From: Falsiroseomonas sp050563545
Lineage (GTDB): Bacteria > Pseudomonadota > Alphaproteobacteria > Acetobacterales > Acetobacteraceae
Assembly: GCF_050563545.1 (NCBI RefSeq)
Contig: NZ_JBNXUM010000007.1
Span: 218,325 to 282,324, forward strand
Direction: 5' to 3'
Length of the DNA: 64,000 nt
Under the pieces are notes generated by a model. That model had not been told where the DNA came from. It worked only from the letters and a program-made list of their open reading frames with translations, and did no database searches. The position numbers were made by a program, and so were the translations under genes. Positions 15,983-25,076 of this stretch are shown here, in pieces. Numbering within the stretch: position 1 is the first letter of the stretch; each line of letters opens with the position of its first letter.

Positions 15983-16825
15983 TCAGGCAGCGCGTCGACC
16001 GATAGCTCCCCGGGTTCGGCCGTGACGCCGCCGCGCTGCCAAGGCGACTGCTGGCGCGATCGCCCGGGCTGCGGCGACGCAAATGGCGGCCTCGATGGCG
16101 AGGTTGCCGAACCGCCGCATCTGCTCCCAGATGACCGCGTCCAGCAGCGCCGCCCGGACGCCCATCGCGTCGGCCAGGTCCAGGAACGCCTGCTCGAGTT
16201 CGCGGTAGTTCCGCTCGGGCGTCCACGCTGGGTCGAACACACCCGCTACGACCCCGGCACGGACCACGTGCACGTCGATGATTGCGACCGCGCTCGACGC
16301 GCGGTGGTTCCGGACGACCCAGGACGCGGTCTTCCAGCCCACGCCCGGGAGCACGATCAGCGCGTCGCGCACCTCGCGGTCGCCCTCTGGCTCCCGAAGC
16401 ATCTCTAGCGCTGACAGGCAGCCCGACAGATGAGCGGCCCGTTGCCTTGGGAAGCGGTAACGCCGCCGCGTGTTACCAATGACCAGCGGCTCCGAGAGGG
16501 CGGCCTCCAGGACGTGAGCGGACGTGGGGCCGCGCAGCAGCCCGCGGTCGCGCAGGCGCCGGAAGGCGGCTAAGCCCAGCTCAGCGGGCATTCCCCAGCC
16601 GCCGAGCATGCAGGCGGCTACCTCCTCCCGCAGGTCGGCACCGAGCCGAAAGGTACCGTGCCAGCCCAGCCGCTCGGCCTGCCAGCACTGCCCTTTCCAG
16701 TAGGCGGGCGTCATCAATTCATCCGCCCGCCCCCACGGGACGCCCGGCAGCGCTTCCTCGTCCGGGTCGGGCAGGCGCAGGGCGATGTCGCCGTCTACCC
16801 CGCTGAGCCAGATCTCCTGCGGCAT
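15983..16825 (-). CDS. OGG-like HhH-GPD DNA glycosylase
   Basis: A 280-residue protein with the helix-hairpin-helix GPD signature: LPGVGWKTAS at 159-168 with a candidate catalytic Lys165, then IIDVHVVRAGV with the conserved Asp184. That Lys/Asp pair is the active site of bifunctional 8-oxoguanine-type glycosylases, which remove a damaged or modified base and may nick the strand. The N-terminal ~100 residues (LGGWGMPAELGLAAFRRLRDRG) resemble the OGG-fold proteins sometimes found in CBASS loci, though this is from memory. Start ATG 16825 is chosen because GGGAGG lies eight bases upstream; an in-frame GTG at 16846 lies before that site. It is divergent from the dGTPase gene. A role in recognising modified phage DNA or releasing modified bases is inferred from the surroundings. 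Confidence 0.82.
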   Translation of the reverse strand: MPQEIWLSGVDGDIALRLPDPDEEALPGVPWGRADELMTPAYWKGQCWQAERLGWHGTFRLGADLREEVAACMLGGWGMPAELGLAAFRRLRDRGLLRGPTSAHVLEAALSEPLVIGNTRRRYRFPRQRAAHLSGCLSALEMLREPEGDREVRDALIVLPGVGWKTASWVVRNHRASSAVAIIDVHVVRAGVVAGVFDPAWTPERNYRELEQAFLDLADAMGVRAALLDAVIWEQMRRFGNLAIEAAICVAAARAIAPAVALAARRRHGRTRGAIGRRAA

Positions 16826-17047
16826 CGGTTCGTCCTCCCTCGGCACTCCGAAGGAATCACGCGAGCATGCAAAGGGGAATCCCTTTTACGCCTGCAGCGT
16901 CTACACCCCGCCCGCGGACAACACCTGAAGCGTTCGGAAGCCCCTGGTGCCAGCCCTGTCAGGTTGCTCCGCCTCTGGTATCCAGCGACTGATTCAGCGG
17001 GACACCATCGGATTGAGCCCGAGGCGGAAACAGAAAGAGCAGGCCGG

Positions 17048-18397
17048 ATGAACAGCGAATGGGAAGCGCGGCGGGAGCCCTGGACGCAGAGCGAGGATGA
17101 CGCGCGGACCCCCTACGACGTGGACTACGCGCGCATCATTCACTCCGGGTCCTTCAGGCGCTTGCAAGGCAAGACGCAGATCCTGAATCTCGGGGACAGC
17201 GACTTCTACCGGACGAGGCTGACGCACTCCCTGGAGGTGGCGCAGGTTGCGAACGGCATCCGGATGCGTCTCGAGAAGCTGTGTTTGGCGGAGGACGCCA
17301 AACAGTATCTCCCGCCCGCCAGCCTCATCCAGGCCATCGGCTTCACCCACGACCTGGGGCATCCGCCGTTCGGCCACGGCGGAGAGGTGGCCCTGAACTA
17401 CTGCATGCGGGACCATGGCGGCTTCGAAGGCAACGGGCAGACGCTGCGGATCCTGGCGCGCCTGGAGGACTTCTCGAAGGCCAACGGCTCGAACCTCACC
17501 CGGCGTTGCCTGCTCGGGGTGCTGAAGTATCCCGTTCCATACAGCAGGCTCGTAAATCCCAAGGTGACGCCGGACCTCCGCAAAGACACCACGGCAATCC
17601 GCATCATCGATCGCGAGGCTTGCAAACCGCCAAAGTGCCACCTCGACACCGAGGCGGACGTGGTGGACTGGGTACTGGAGCCATTCGGCCAAGCAGATCG
17701 CGACCGGTTCACGAGCATCGAAGAGCGAGAGGGCAAGCACGCGAAGCCGCGCTATAAATCGTTCGACTGCACCATCATGGATGTTGCGGACGACATTGCC
17801 TACGGCGTCCACGACCTGGAGGACGCCATCGCCCTTGGTCTAATCACGGCCAGAGACTTCATCAGCCATGTGAAGCCGGAGAATTGTGCATGCTTCCTGG
17901 AGAGCCCCGGGATGGTGCGGGACGCCAGGAAGCAGGAGAAGCCCGCGTTCGACGTCCTCGTCGATGGCCTGTTCGGTCCAAGTGGCCGGAGAAAGCAGCT
18001 CATTAGCCGCACGGTGGGCTACCTCATCAACAGCGTAGTGTTGCGCGAGGACGCCGACTTCGAGCACCCGCTGCTCCGTTTTCGAGTGGAGCTCCCAGAC
18101 GGTCCCAAGGCGTTTTTGCAAGATCTTCGTAACGTGGTGAACGCCCTGGTCATCAGGTCAGCCAACGTCCAGCACCTAGAGTTCAAGGGCCAGCAGATGG
18201 TCGTCGCAGTCTTCGAAGCTCTAGCGTCTGAGCCCGAAAGCTTCCTGCCCGCCGATGCCTATGCCGACTTTGCCGCAGCGGACAGCGACCCGAGGGCAAT
18301 CTGCGATTATGTCGCGGGGATGACTGACCACTTCCTGCTAAAGACCTATGATCGCCTCTTCAGTCCTCGAATGGGGTCGGTCTTCGACAAACTATAG
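17048..18397 (+). CDS. dGTP triphosphohydrolase-like HD protein
   Basis: A 449-residue HD-domain hydrolase of the dGTPase family, which splits dNTPs to deoxynucleoside and triphosphate. It opens with SGSFRRLQGKTQI, as family members do. The metal ligands are His60 (RLTHSLEVAQ), His101-Asp102 (FTHDLGHPPFGHGGE) and an Asp near 248 (DVADDIAYGVHDLEDA). The allosteric or substrate loop EGNGQTLRI is also present. The start at ATG 17048 follows a weak GAGCAGG; the frame is open much further upstream but that part overlaps the divergent glycosylase gene antisense. Related dNTPases protect bacteria by draining nucleotides during phage infection. Its neighbourhood with an NDT, a QueC-like enzyme and a DNA glycosylase fits a nucleotide-focused defence block. 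Confidence 0.93.
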   Translation: MNSEWEARREPWTQSEDDARTPYDVDYARIIHSGSFRRLQGKTQILNLGDSDFYRTRLTHSLEVAQVANGIRMRLEKLCLAEDAKQYLPPASLIQAIGFTHDLGHPPFGHGGEVALNYCMRDHGGFEGNGQTLRILARLEDFSKANGSNLTRRCLLGVLKYPVPYSRLVNPKVTPDLRKDTTAIRIIDREACKPPKCHLDTEADVVDWVLEPFGQADRDRFTSIEEREGKHAKPRYKSFDCTIMDVADDIAYGVHDLEDAIALGLITARDFISHVKPENCACFLESPGMVRDARKQEKPAFDVLVDGLFGPSGRRKQLISRTVGYLINSVVLREDADFEHPLLRFRVELPDGPKAFLQDLRNVVNALVIRSANVQHLEFKGQQMVVAVFEALASEPESFLPADAYADFAAADSDPRAICDYVAGMTDHFLLKTYDRLFSPRMGSVFDKL

Positions 18398-18577
18398 AGC
18401 CGCCGCAGCTGCGCCCTAAAGCACCCGTCGCGGCCAGTGCCGCAGGGCGTAGCTCAGCACCGTCTACGACGGTTGAGCGACAGCGAAGTGCCGACACCTG
18501 GCTAGATCGGCCCGCTCGACCGGTCGCCGCCCAGCGCGCATCGTCGTCGTCGTCTATGCCAATGCTTGCCTCGAGCG

Positions 18578-19126
18578 CTATCGAGCGTGCAATTTGCGCC
18601 TGTTCTCCATAGCGCGAAGCACTGGATCGCCAGGAGGATCGTCTGCATTTCCCCCTCGCTGCGCATCGATTGCGCGACGCTCTTCCTCGGTAAATGGTCG
18701 CGATTGTTCTCGGCCGCCATAAGAATATCGCGTAGAGGCCGCAAGTTCGTAGGAGCTCCAAACTCTTCGCTTCTTCGCGCCATAACCCCCACGACCGGTC
18801 GCTGCTTCGTCCAGCGCGTGTCCAGGAGCTCGTCTTCCGGTAACGGCCGCCTCAATGACCGCCACTGCCTGTTCAAGAGAACAACGGAACCATTCTCCGT
18901 TGTCTCGCAGACCGCGCGCATCCAGTGCGGCATGCACACATCGCTCCGCAGCAAGCGGGTTCTCCGCTTTCATTGAAAAAACGATCGATGTGCTGCCTGG
19001 TAGCTGAACGCCATAGTCGCTGGCACGGGTCTGAGCGTCGTCTCGCTTGGTCATCCCGATCTTTAGGAGACCCCGTAGACGAGAGTTCCTTGCCACATAG
19101 ACTAAGCCCGTCATTTTGTCGGCCAT
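18578..19126 (-). CDS. GIY-YIG-type (T5orf172-like) protein
   Basis: A 182-residue protein whose first ~85 residues match the T5orf172/MUG113 branch of GIY-YIG nucleases: GLVYVARNS (the GIY-like strand), LLKIGMTKRDDAQTRASDY (the YIG-like part with the conserved Arg), AAERCVHAALDARG and GEWFRCS. Members occur in phage and mobile-element proteins and probably cut or bind DNA. The rest is basic and low in structure. The start is placed at MADKM (19126); MTGLVY at 19114 is possible, while the longer form reaching 19216 adds unlikely sequence. It is divergent from the PD-(D/E)XK gene and convergent with the dGTPase gene. Confidence 0.75.
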   Translation of the reverse strand: MADKMTGLVYVARNSRLRGLLKIGMTKRDDAQTRASDYGVQLPGSTSIVFSMKAENPLAAERCVHAALDARGLRDNGEWFRCSLEQAVAVIEAAVTGRRAPGHALDEAATGRGGYGAKKRRVWSSYELAASTRYSYGGREQSRPFTEEERRAIDAQRGGNADDPPGDPVLRAMENRRKLHAR

Positions 19127-19259
19127 CCGCATCAGTGCCTGCGTAGGTGAGTGCCACGGCGCCACGTACGCGGTCGTTGCAAATATAGGAGCCATCGTCT
19201 GTGGTTCTAGGACCACAGCAACACACCGCGGCGCCAGACGCGGACAACCCCAGTGTTCG

Positions 19260-19289
19260 TTTACGAGGCGGTCCGGCCCCAGCTATATT
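19260..19289 (+). promoter_or_regulatory. candidate promoter of the PD-(D/E)XK nuclease gene
   Basis: TTTACG (19260-19265) and TATATT (19284-19289) are 18 bp apart. Transcription would begin at about 19296, the A of the ATG, so this gene too may have a leaderless message; no ribosome binding site is seen. Confidence 0.4.
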
Positions 19290-19295
19290 CATGCC

Positions 19296-20255
19296 ATGAG
19301 GGGGTTCATCACCGACGAGCGTATTGCGCAGACCGCTTTCTTCGCTGAGCAACTGCCGCCCGGGGCTGTCGGTTACTCAGGATCCGGCTACCGGCTGTTC
19401 CCCGAACATCGCGAACTCAATCTCGCGCCCTCCATCCGGCGCGAAGCCGCCGCCTACTTCGCTGCCCGCGGCATCACGTGGCATAGGCATGCCAACCACG
19501 CGCTTTCCTCGCAGGTGAGTTGCCTGAACTTCCTGATGCCGCTCGCAACACGGCCGAAAATCCTCGCGAAGGTTATCGGCGACGCACTCGGACTGGCAGC
19601 GCCGACGATGCTGGAGGTCGAGCATGGCCCAGATGGCACTCCATGGTTCGTCGCGTTCGAGTGGATCGGTCGCGAGGATTACCTGAACGAGGCCGGGCGG
19701 TCAGGAGTGCGGACGCGTGGAGCGAACGCCACTAGCGCGGATGCGGTGGTGAGGTTCCGCCACGCAGGTCGCGTCGAGACCGTCCTTATCGAGTGGAAGT
19801 ACACGGAGAGCTACGGGGCGCCGATCCCGCCGAGCGGGAACGAGGTGCGTGTGAGCCGCTACAAGAACATCGCGTTCGCGCCCGCCGGTCCGATCCGCGC
19901 AGATTGTGGTCTCGCCGTCCACGATTTCTTCTGGGAGCCATTCTACCAGTTCATGCGCCAGCAGATGCTGGCATTCCGGATGCAAGCTGCGCGTGAGGAC
20001 GGTGCCGAGCGCGTACGAGTTCTGCATATCTCGCCGTCCGCGAACCGCGCCCTGCACAAGGTGACGGCTCACGCCCTGCGCGGGTACGGTGACGACGCCT
20101 TCAAGGTCTTCCGGACGGTCCTGGTCAACCCGGACGACTTCGTGGACCGCTCCACCGAAGCGGTCTTTCAAGCGGTTCTCTCCGAGGCGAGCGGGGAAGA
20201 CCGATCGTGGGCTGATTACCTCCTCAACCGATATTGGTTCTTGAAGCCGAGCTGA
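19296..20255 (+). CDS. PD-(D/E)XK nuclease, PGN_0703-like
   Basis: A 319-residue protein with the pattern of PGN_0703-type restriction-nuclease-like proteins: SSQVSCLNFLMPLA near residue 68, TSADAVVRFRHAGRVETVLIEWKYTESYG near 145-175, and VSRYKNIAF soon after. The Asp of SADA and the Glu and Lys of IEWKYTE make the D-Xn-ExK metal site of the PD-(D/E)XK superfamily. It is expected to cut DNA. The start at ATG 19296 is chosen because the sequence upstream of it (the frame is open to 19116) is not protein-like and includes the promoter candidate. No methyltransferase is adjacent, so it is not an obvious type II restriction enzyme. Confidence 0.82.
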   Translation: MRGFITDERIAQTAFFAEQLPPGAVGYSGSGYRLFPEHRELNLAPSIRREAAAYFAARGITWHRHANHALSSQVSCLNFLMPLATRPKILAKVIGDALGLAAPTMLEVEHGPDGTPWFVAFEWIGREDYLNEAGRSGVRTRGANATSADAVVRFRHAGRVETVLIEWKYTESYGAPIPPSGNEVRVSRYKNIAFAPAGPIRADCGLAVHDFFWEPFYQFMRQQMLAFRMQAAREDGAERVRVLHISPSANRALHKVTAHALRGYGDDAFKVFRTVLVNPDDFVDRSTEAVFQAVLSEASGEDRSWADYLLNRYWFLKPS

Positions 20256-20322
20256 GGGCCACGTTTCCAACAAAGTAGCCTCGGATCGCCCAGGTCGCCT
20301 TGGTGGGCGTGTGCACCAACGC

Positions 20323-22038
20323 CTATTCTCTGTCGACGGTCTTGCGTCCGAGCGACGCTAGCTTAGCGCGCCGCGCAAAAGCAGCACGTCCCGTAACCTC
20401 GGCCGCGTAATTGCTAAGTCGCTCGGCCATGCGTCGCAGCGCCATGTCCGGGCGCTCGTCTTCAGGAAGGTCGAGCAGGCTGTCCTCAAGTTTGCTCCCG
20501 ATAGTGGGACTTGAGCCTGTACCTTCGGCAATACGCGCGAAAGCGCGAGCGGGAGCCGGGCCGTGACGGTGCGTGATTAGCCAGCGTAGCTGGTAATCCA
20601 TTTCTTCGTCGCGCCAAGTCGACAGTGCTTCGCTGTAGGCATCCTCAGCCGCTTGCTCATCCTCCTCACTGGCGTTGTCAGGCAGGCTTGGTGGAAGGGG
20701 CTCACGTATGCCTGGTTCATCTGGATCGGGGCCAACCCAATCCGACAGCGCCCCGTCAGGGAGGCCAAGGATGACGTCTCGCCAATGCGCCGAGGGCGGC
20801 AGGATCCGGACCGGATCCGCTGGAAGTGCCTCAGGATCACAGCCGAAAATCCCACGAATGATGCGGCGTGACCCAGGATCAAGCCGGGCGGTGCACCGGT
20901 ACGGGCCTTTGAAGCTCGATGTCGACACAGAGTACCTCTCGGCCATGTCCCAAGAGAGAACCAGTCCGGCTGCGTTGCGTGCCCGCCATAGGTCCCGGTT
21001 CGTCCAGTGGAAGTCGCTGCGACCCCCGTCCGCGGCGAGGAGGGCCGCCCAGGAAACCTCGCTCGTGTGCTCTTCGTCCGGGCCGTCAGCATCAAGTTCA
21101 CCGACCGGAATGGCAGACGGCGATCGCTCGGTCGACAGAGACGCGAGGAAGCAGCCGCGTGCATCTCCGTTCGGGCCGATCGGAAGAATAGCCCACCAGA
21201 AGCGGACCCAAACCCGAAGCCAGACGGCCAACTCGGCGATAGTCTCCCCAACGGCGCCGTCGTGCGTCAGCGGTGCTACCACACCGCGGAATACTGGACA
21301 GTGGCACTCGCCGAGGAACCGCCGCGGCGCCACGCCGAACACAAAATCCCACGGCGACCGAGTCAAAGCGTAGTTCGCCCGATTAGGCGCTTCCTTGCCG
21401 CCAGGCGCCTCGTCACGGCCGAGGATCTGGTTCAAGTCGAGTCGGAATCGAGGGAATGGCCCCGCCGGGCCGCGCGGATACTCCATCGCAACCGCGAGCG
21501 ATCGCCGCAGGTCGCAGTCCTGGACAATCACCTCGTTCGCCTGAAGCCAGCTGTCCCAGAGCTCGTTCCTGAGCTCCTCTGCGACCCCTGCCGTCCGGGG
21601 CAGTAGAGCCAAATTGTCATCCGGTGCGACGTCGGGGAACACCCGAAGAATGAGCTCCGCTTCGGCCTGGCCGGAGACCGCCGCAACGGCTTCGGCGAGG
21701 CGGAGGTAGACGGTGAGCCGCCGACGCTTGGCCGCGGTAATGGGAACTCTATCGCGCGGCTTCTCCGGGTCGACGAGCACGCCCCAGAGGCGCTTCGTGG
21801 GTACCCGGGCTCGGGTTCCGAAGGCAACCTCGCAGACTCGACGCCGGAAGTCGCTGCCGCCTTCCTTCAGGATCCGGAATAGCTCCCTGCCAGCATAGTC
21901 GGCGTAGTCCCGCGCGCCGGGGAGGCTCCCAGGCCTGGCTTCGATCAGCCGCCTTACCGTCTGCGCTCGCAGGCTCCTCGCCTCCGCGTCAGCGTCTGGC
22001 TGGCGGGAGCGGGTAGGGAGACGATGGATATCGGCCAT
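20323..22038 (-). CDS. unknown 571-residue protein
   Basis: I do not recognise this family. The protein is soluble, rich in Arg, Glu and Pro, with no signal peptide or membrane segment. A Trp-rich stretch (AVWLRVWVRFWWAILP) near the middle and an acidic low-complexity segment (ASEEDEQAAEDAYSEAL) near residue 460 are the main features; the C-terminus is helical. ATG 22038 follows the stop of the upstream DUF4258-like gene by two bases, so the two are co-transcribed and probably function together. Position between nuclease genes suggests an accessory role in the same island. Confidence 0.72.
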   Translation of the reverse strand: MADIHRLPTRSRQPDADAEARSLRAQTVRRLIEARPGSLPGARDYADYAGRELFRILKEGGSDFRRRVCEVAFGTRARVPTKRLWGVLVDPEKPRDRVPITAAKRRRLTVYLRLAEAVAAVSGQAEAELILRVFPDVAPDDNLALLPRTAGVAEELRNELWDSWLQANEVIVQDCDLRRSLAVAMEYPRGPAGPFPRFRLDLNQILGRDEAPGGKEAPNRANYALTRSPWDFVFGVAPRRFLGECHCPVFRGVVAPLTHDGAVGETIAELAVWLRVWVRFWWAILPIGPNGDARGCFLASLSTERSPSAIPVGELDADGPDEEHTSEVSWAALLAADGGRSDFHWTNRDLWRARNAAGLVLSWDMAERYSVSTSSFKGPYRCTARLDPGSRRIIRGIFGCDPEALPADPVRILPPSAHWRDVILGLPDGALSDWVGPDPDEPGIREPLPPSLPDNASEEDEQAAEDAYSEALSTWRDEEMDYQLRWLITHRHGPAPARAFARIAEGTGSSPTIGSKLEDSLLDLPEDERPDMALRRMAERLSNYAAEVTGRAAFARRAKLASLGRKTVDRE

Positions 22039-22040
22039 GC

Positions 22041-22436
22041 CTAGCGGTTCCGTCCGGACGCTGGTTGCCTGTTACCTCCGCGCCGCGGCCGATACTGGCG
22101 CCAGTACCGGCGTCCTCGGGAGCGATATGCGACGAGAGCCGTCACGACGGCGCCGTCCGCACTGACCACGAGGACGCGCCCCCGCACTCGGTCAAGCTGT
22201 GCTGAGCCCTCGCCCTCCGCGCGTGCCGAGGCCAAGGCTGTGGCGGAAGCGGAGAGCGCGAAGCAGCCGCGGCCCACAGGCACCTCGCGGTCAGCGATCT
22301 CCGCCAGGACGCACAATACATCACGGGTGAACCCACGGCTGGCTGCGCGGCGGCGGCCGTGGGCGGAAAGGACGAGGTCGGTGCGTCGATGGTCGGCTGG
22401 CATGGCAACCTGGCTGAAGTTCGGATGCGACATCAT
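22041..22436 (-). CDS. small protein, possibly DUF4258-like
   Basis: A 131-residue protein. LVLSAHGRRRAASRGFTRDVLCVLAEI resembles the start of DUF4258 proteins (a His-Xn-Arg pattern followed by a helix), and RVLVVSADGAVVTALVAYR resembles their closing strands; those proteins are related in fold to BrnT/RelE-type RNases. The assignment is tentative. A later start, ATG 22403, would shorten it by 11 residues. It is the first gene of a two-gene unit with the 571-residue protein. A toxin-like role is possible but nothing proves it. Confidence 0.6.
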   Translation of the reverse strand: MMSHPNFSQVAMPADHRRTDLVLSAHGRRRAASRGFTRDVLCVLAEIADREVPVGRGCFALSASATALASARAEGEGSAQLDRVRGRVLVVSADGAVVTALVAYRSRGRRYWRQYRPRRGGNRQPASGRNR

Positions 22437-22668
22437 GCAACTGGCCGAGTTCCGCCCTCAACGCCTGCGCAATGGGAACTGGGGACGAAAACATGGGAAC
22501 AAAACCGAGGAAGTCGCGTCCGGCGCGGATTCAAAGCGGTGGTCCCGGCGCCCCCAGGACTATGCCGTTAGGGTACTGCTAGCCTTCGTTTCCCGGGGCA
22601 GGCTCGTTTGCCAGATCACCTAAGCGGCGAGATCAGCCGGTCGCCTTGGTGGGCAGGCACCATTCGCC

Positions 22669-23586
22669 TCAGCTCGCCGCAAAAGCCTCACGGTGGCGCC
22701 TGACATAGTCTAGGTGAGGCCAGAGCGCTCGGTCGGCAGGCAGATAGATTCGGTCAAGCTGGCGGGTGAACAGCGTCCGTAGCTCGCTGGGCACTTTGTT
22801 ATGCGACACCAGTAGCCCGTAGTTGTCCGTCAACGAGATCAGGTGACGGTCGAAAAGCCAGTGCACCGTTGCGGACAATGCAATCCCATTCTGGACGACA
22901 TCGGGGCCGCCTTCGGCCACTGCCTTGATGTGAGCGGCCTGCACCTCGGCGCGGCCGCCGCCGTTGACGATGCGGAGCCCCGTCACTGCACAGCGGTTGT
23001 CATAGGCGGCGCACACCGCCCCTCGGAATGCAGCGTCGCGTATCTTCCGATTCACAAGCAATTGGGCGATGCGCCTCTCTTGCTCCTCAGGTGGTGCCTG
23101 CAGGGCAGCCGCGGTGTCGGCATCGACCTCGTTGGCGTCCAGGTGGCGCGCAATGGCGTTCGCTGGGTCCAGAGTGGCGTGAAGCCCGGCACGGGCGATC
23201 GCCCCGAACTCGGCATCGGAGATGTTCCGGATTGACCTGCCTTGCAGGGCGACACCGATGCGGGCGGGATCGGTCACTCTGTGGACGTGCCGTCTCCGGC
23301 CATTGCCACTCTCCAGGCCTGGCTTCGGGACGCTGACCTCGGCCAGCTTACCCGGCTCGACCATCTCTTCGGCGGATGGAAGCATCCGCAGGTCGCGTGC
23401 TAGGCCGCGGGCGTGAACCATGTGGAGGTCAGCGACTTCGTGGCGCTCTTCCGGACGGTCGAATGGCGGCATCCCGACCAAGTGGTTCTGGTGCTCACCA
23501 CTGAGGACGAACCAACATTGGTCATTCGCGCACAGGCGTAGGTAGGCGCCGCAACGACGTCGCAGTCGCCGAGTTGGAACATTCAT
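22669..23586 (-). CDS. HNH endonuclease
   Basis: A 305-residue protein with a C-terminal HNH (HNH_2-like) nuclease domain: FRGAVCAAYDNRCAVTGLRI supplies the Cys pair and strand, then VQAAHIKAVAEGGPDVVQNGIALSATVHWLFDRHLI gives the H, N and H of the beta-beta-alpha-metal site. The N-terminal part differs from the usual family head and may be a separate DNA- or modification-recognition domain. ATG 23586 is used; an in-frame TTG at 23622 would add 12 residues. It lies about 100 bp after the coiled-coil gene of the large operon on the same strand and could be its fifth gene. A standalone modification-dependent restriction enzyme is the alternative. Confidence 0.82.
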   Translation of the reverse strand: MNVPTRRLRRRCGAYLRLCANDQCWFVLSGEHQNHLVGMPPFDRPEERHEVADLHMVHARGLARDLRMLPSAEEMVEPGKLAEVSVPKPGLESGNGRRRHVHRVTDPARIGVALQGRSIRNISDAEFGAIARAGLHATLDPANAIARHLDANEVDADTAAALQAPPEEQERRIAQLLVNRKIRDAAFRGAVCAAYDNRCAVTGLRIVNGGGRAEVQAAHIKAVAEGGPDVVQNGIALSATVHWLFDRHLISLTDNYGLLVSHNKVPSELRTLFTRQLDRIYLPADRALWPHLDYVRRHREAFAAS

Positions 23587-23686
23587 GTCCGTAAGCAGAA
23601 ACTGCGGAGTTTCGGAGAACAAGACACGCGCCGGTAGCTTCGTGTGCGACCAATGGAATCACCAGCAGCTTCTCCCGACATTGGTC

Positions 23687-25066
23687 CTAAGTGAGGCGCC
23701 GGACCTGCGGCTGCAGCTTAGCATCCATCAACTGATTAGCCTGGGCCGCAGGGAGTGAGACCGTCTTGACCGCCTGCGCTCCCGCTTCGACCGCCCTTTC
23801 CACGAGGAACTCACCGCCTCCGGCCGCCAGCATCTCCTTCAGCTTGTCGAAGTCGCCGCACCACGTGGCTTCCTGGTCTGCATCCCGCTTAGCTGTTCGG
23901 GGCTGGCCGGGCCGATCGGATCCGACCAGCCTGACCTGTAGTCGGTTGAGATCCGCAGGGGCACCGACCTCCACGCCGTAGTCCGTGGTGCCAGGCTTTC
24001 GCAGCACTACGCGTCCATCGCGCAACCACGTCTGCTCCATGGTTTCGCGAACTTCGTAGCCAAGCGTCGAAAGCGCCCCGAGCACCGCCCGGCGTCTAGC
24101 GGCGGCAGCGGCGGCCTTCTCCTCGGTTTCGAGCAGGGACTTCGCTTCCACCACAAGCGCTTCAGCTGATCGCATCGAACCTGCGTCAAGCTCGCGCTCA
24201 ATGCGCGCGCGCAAGGTCGCTGCCGCCTCGCTCTGCGACGCCAACAAGGAGGCTCTTGCTTCTTGAAGTGACGCTCTTGCAGCCTCGGCGCGCCGGAGCG
24301 CGGTCACACGCGCGGACAAGTCCAAAACCAGTGAGTCGGTGAGCAGTGCACGGCGTGAGGTCGAGCCTTCTTCCGCAGCGACAGCCAACCTTGCCGCAAA
24401 GCCGCGCGCCTCGTCCGCGTCCAACGTTTCCAGCTCGGCCACAAGCCTATCAAGTCGTTGCTCGGCGGCAGTAGGCGCCGGAATGCGGGCCGCTGCCCAC
24501 TGGGCGAGCGTGATCGTAGTCTCGCCTCCAGCAAGGCGCTCTGCCAGCTGTCGTGCTTCCGCCGAAACGCCAGCCCGCGAATCGCCAGGTGCCGGAACTG
24601 CGGACAGCGCTGCGCCAACGCGCCTTTCCAACTCTGCGAGCGCACCGTCAGGCGCAGTCGCTGAACTCCTTACGACCTCGTTGAGGTCTGGGGGAACTGG
24701 TTGACCTGCTGAGCGCAGCGCCTCGGCCACTGTACGAGCGCTATCAGCAAGCCTTCTGCGGCGAGACCTCGCCGCTTCGGCGGCAGCCGCTGCCGCAGCG
24801 CGTAGCCGCTCGCGCTCAGCCGGGTAGAATGCAAGCGTGTCCATTGCGAGCTTCTGGAGCTCCATCCAGCGCCCAGCAGCGTACATCTCTCGCAGTTGTG
24901 CCGAGCGACGCTCTATCGAAGCGTCCAGGCCTCCGTCCAGCAACTCCAGTCGTTTGGCGGCGCGCCGAAGTTCTTCTCCACCGCTGTCGACCTGCAGCAT
25001 CAGGCGGCGGCAGATCGCCTGAACTTCCTCCACAGTGACGATGCGCACGACTTTCGGCCCGCTCAT
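23687..25066 (-). CDS. coiled-coil protein, last gene of the ClpB-like/rSAM/helicase operon
   Basis: A 459-residue protein. It begins MSGPKVVRIVTVEEVQAICRR, has long Ala/Arg/Glu-rich helical stretches (about residues 60-330, strong coiled-coil character) and a folded C-terminal ~130 residues (YEVRETMEQTWLRDGRVVLRKPGTTDYGVEVG). The ribosome binding site AAGGAG overlaps the stop of the helicase gene and ATG 25066 follows ten bases on, so it is made together with that 2090-residue protein. I do not know its function. The architecture suggests a structural or sensor subunit; the long coil could bridge the helicase and the ClpB-like ATPase. Confidence 0.8.
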   Translation of the reverse strand: MSGPKVVRIVTVEEVQAICRRLMLQVDSGGEELRRAAKRLELLDGGLDASIERRSAQLREMYAAGRWMELQKLAMDTLAFYPAERERLRAAAAAAAEAARSRRRRLADSARTVAEALRSAGQPVPPDLNEVVRSSATAPDGALAELERRVGAALSAVPAPGDSRAGVSAEARQLAERLAGGETTITLAQWAAARIPAPTAAEQRLDRLVAELETLDADEARGFAARLAVAAEEGSTSRRALLTDSLVLDLSARVTALRRAEAARASLQEARASLLASQSEAAATLRARIERELDAGSMRSAEALVVEAKSLLETEEKAAAAAARRRAVLGALSTLGYEVRETMEQTWLRDGRVVLRKPGTTDYGVEVGAPADLNRLQVRLVGSDRPGQPRTAKRDADQEATWCGDFDKLKEMLAAGGGEFLVERAVEAGAQAVKTVSLPAAQANQLMDAKLQPQVRRLT

Positions 25067-25076
25067 CTGTGGCTCC

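Noticed and set aside
11765..18397. Type IV CBASS locus
   Set aside because: QueC-like and OGG-like genes are present, but no CD-NTase, TGT-like gene or cyclic-nucleotide-activated effector is visible in the window; AbiEii at 54629 is a nucleotidyltransferase of a different family.
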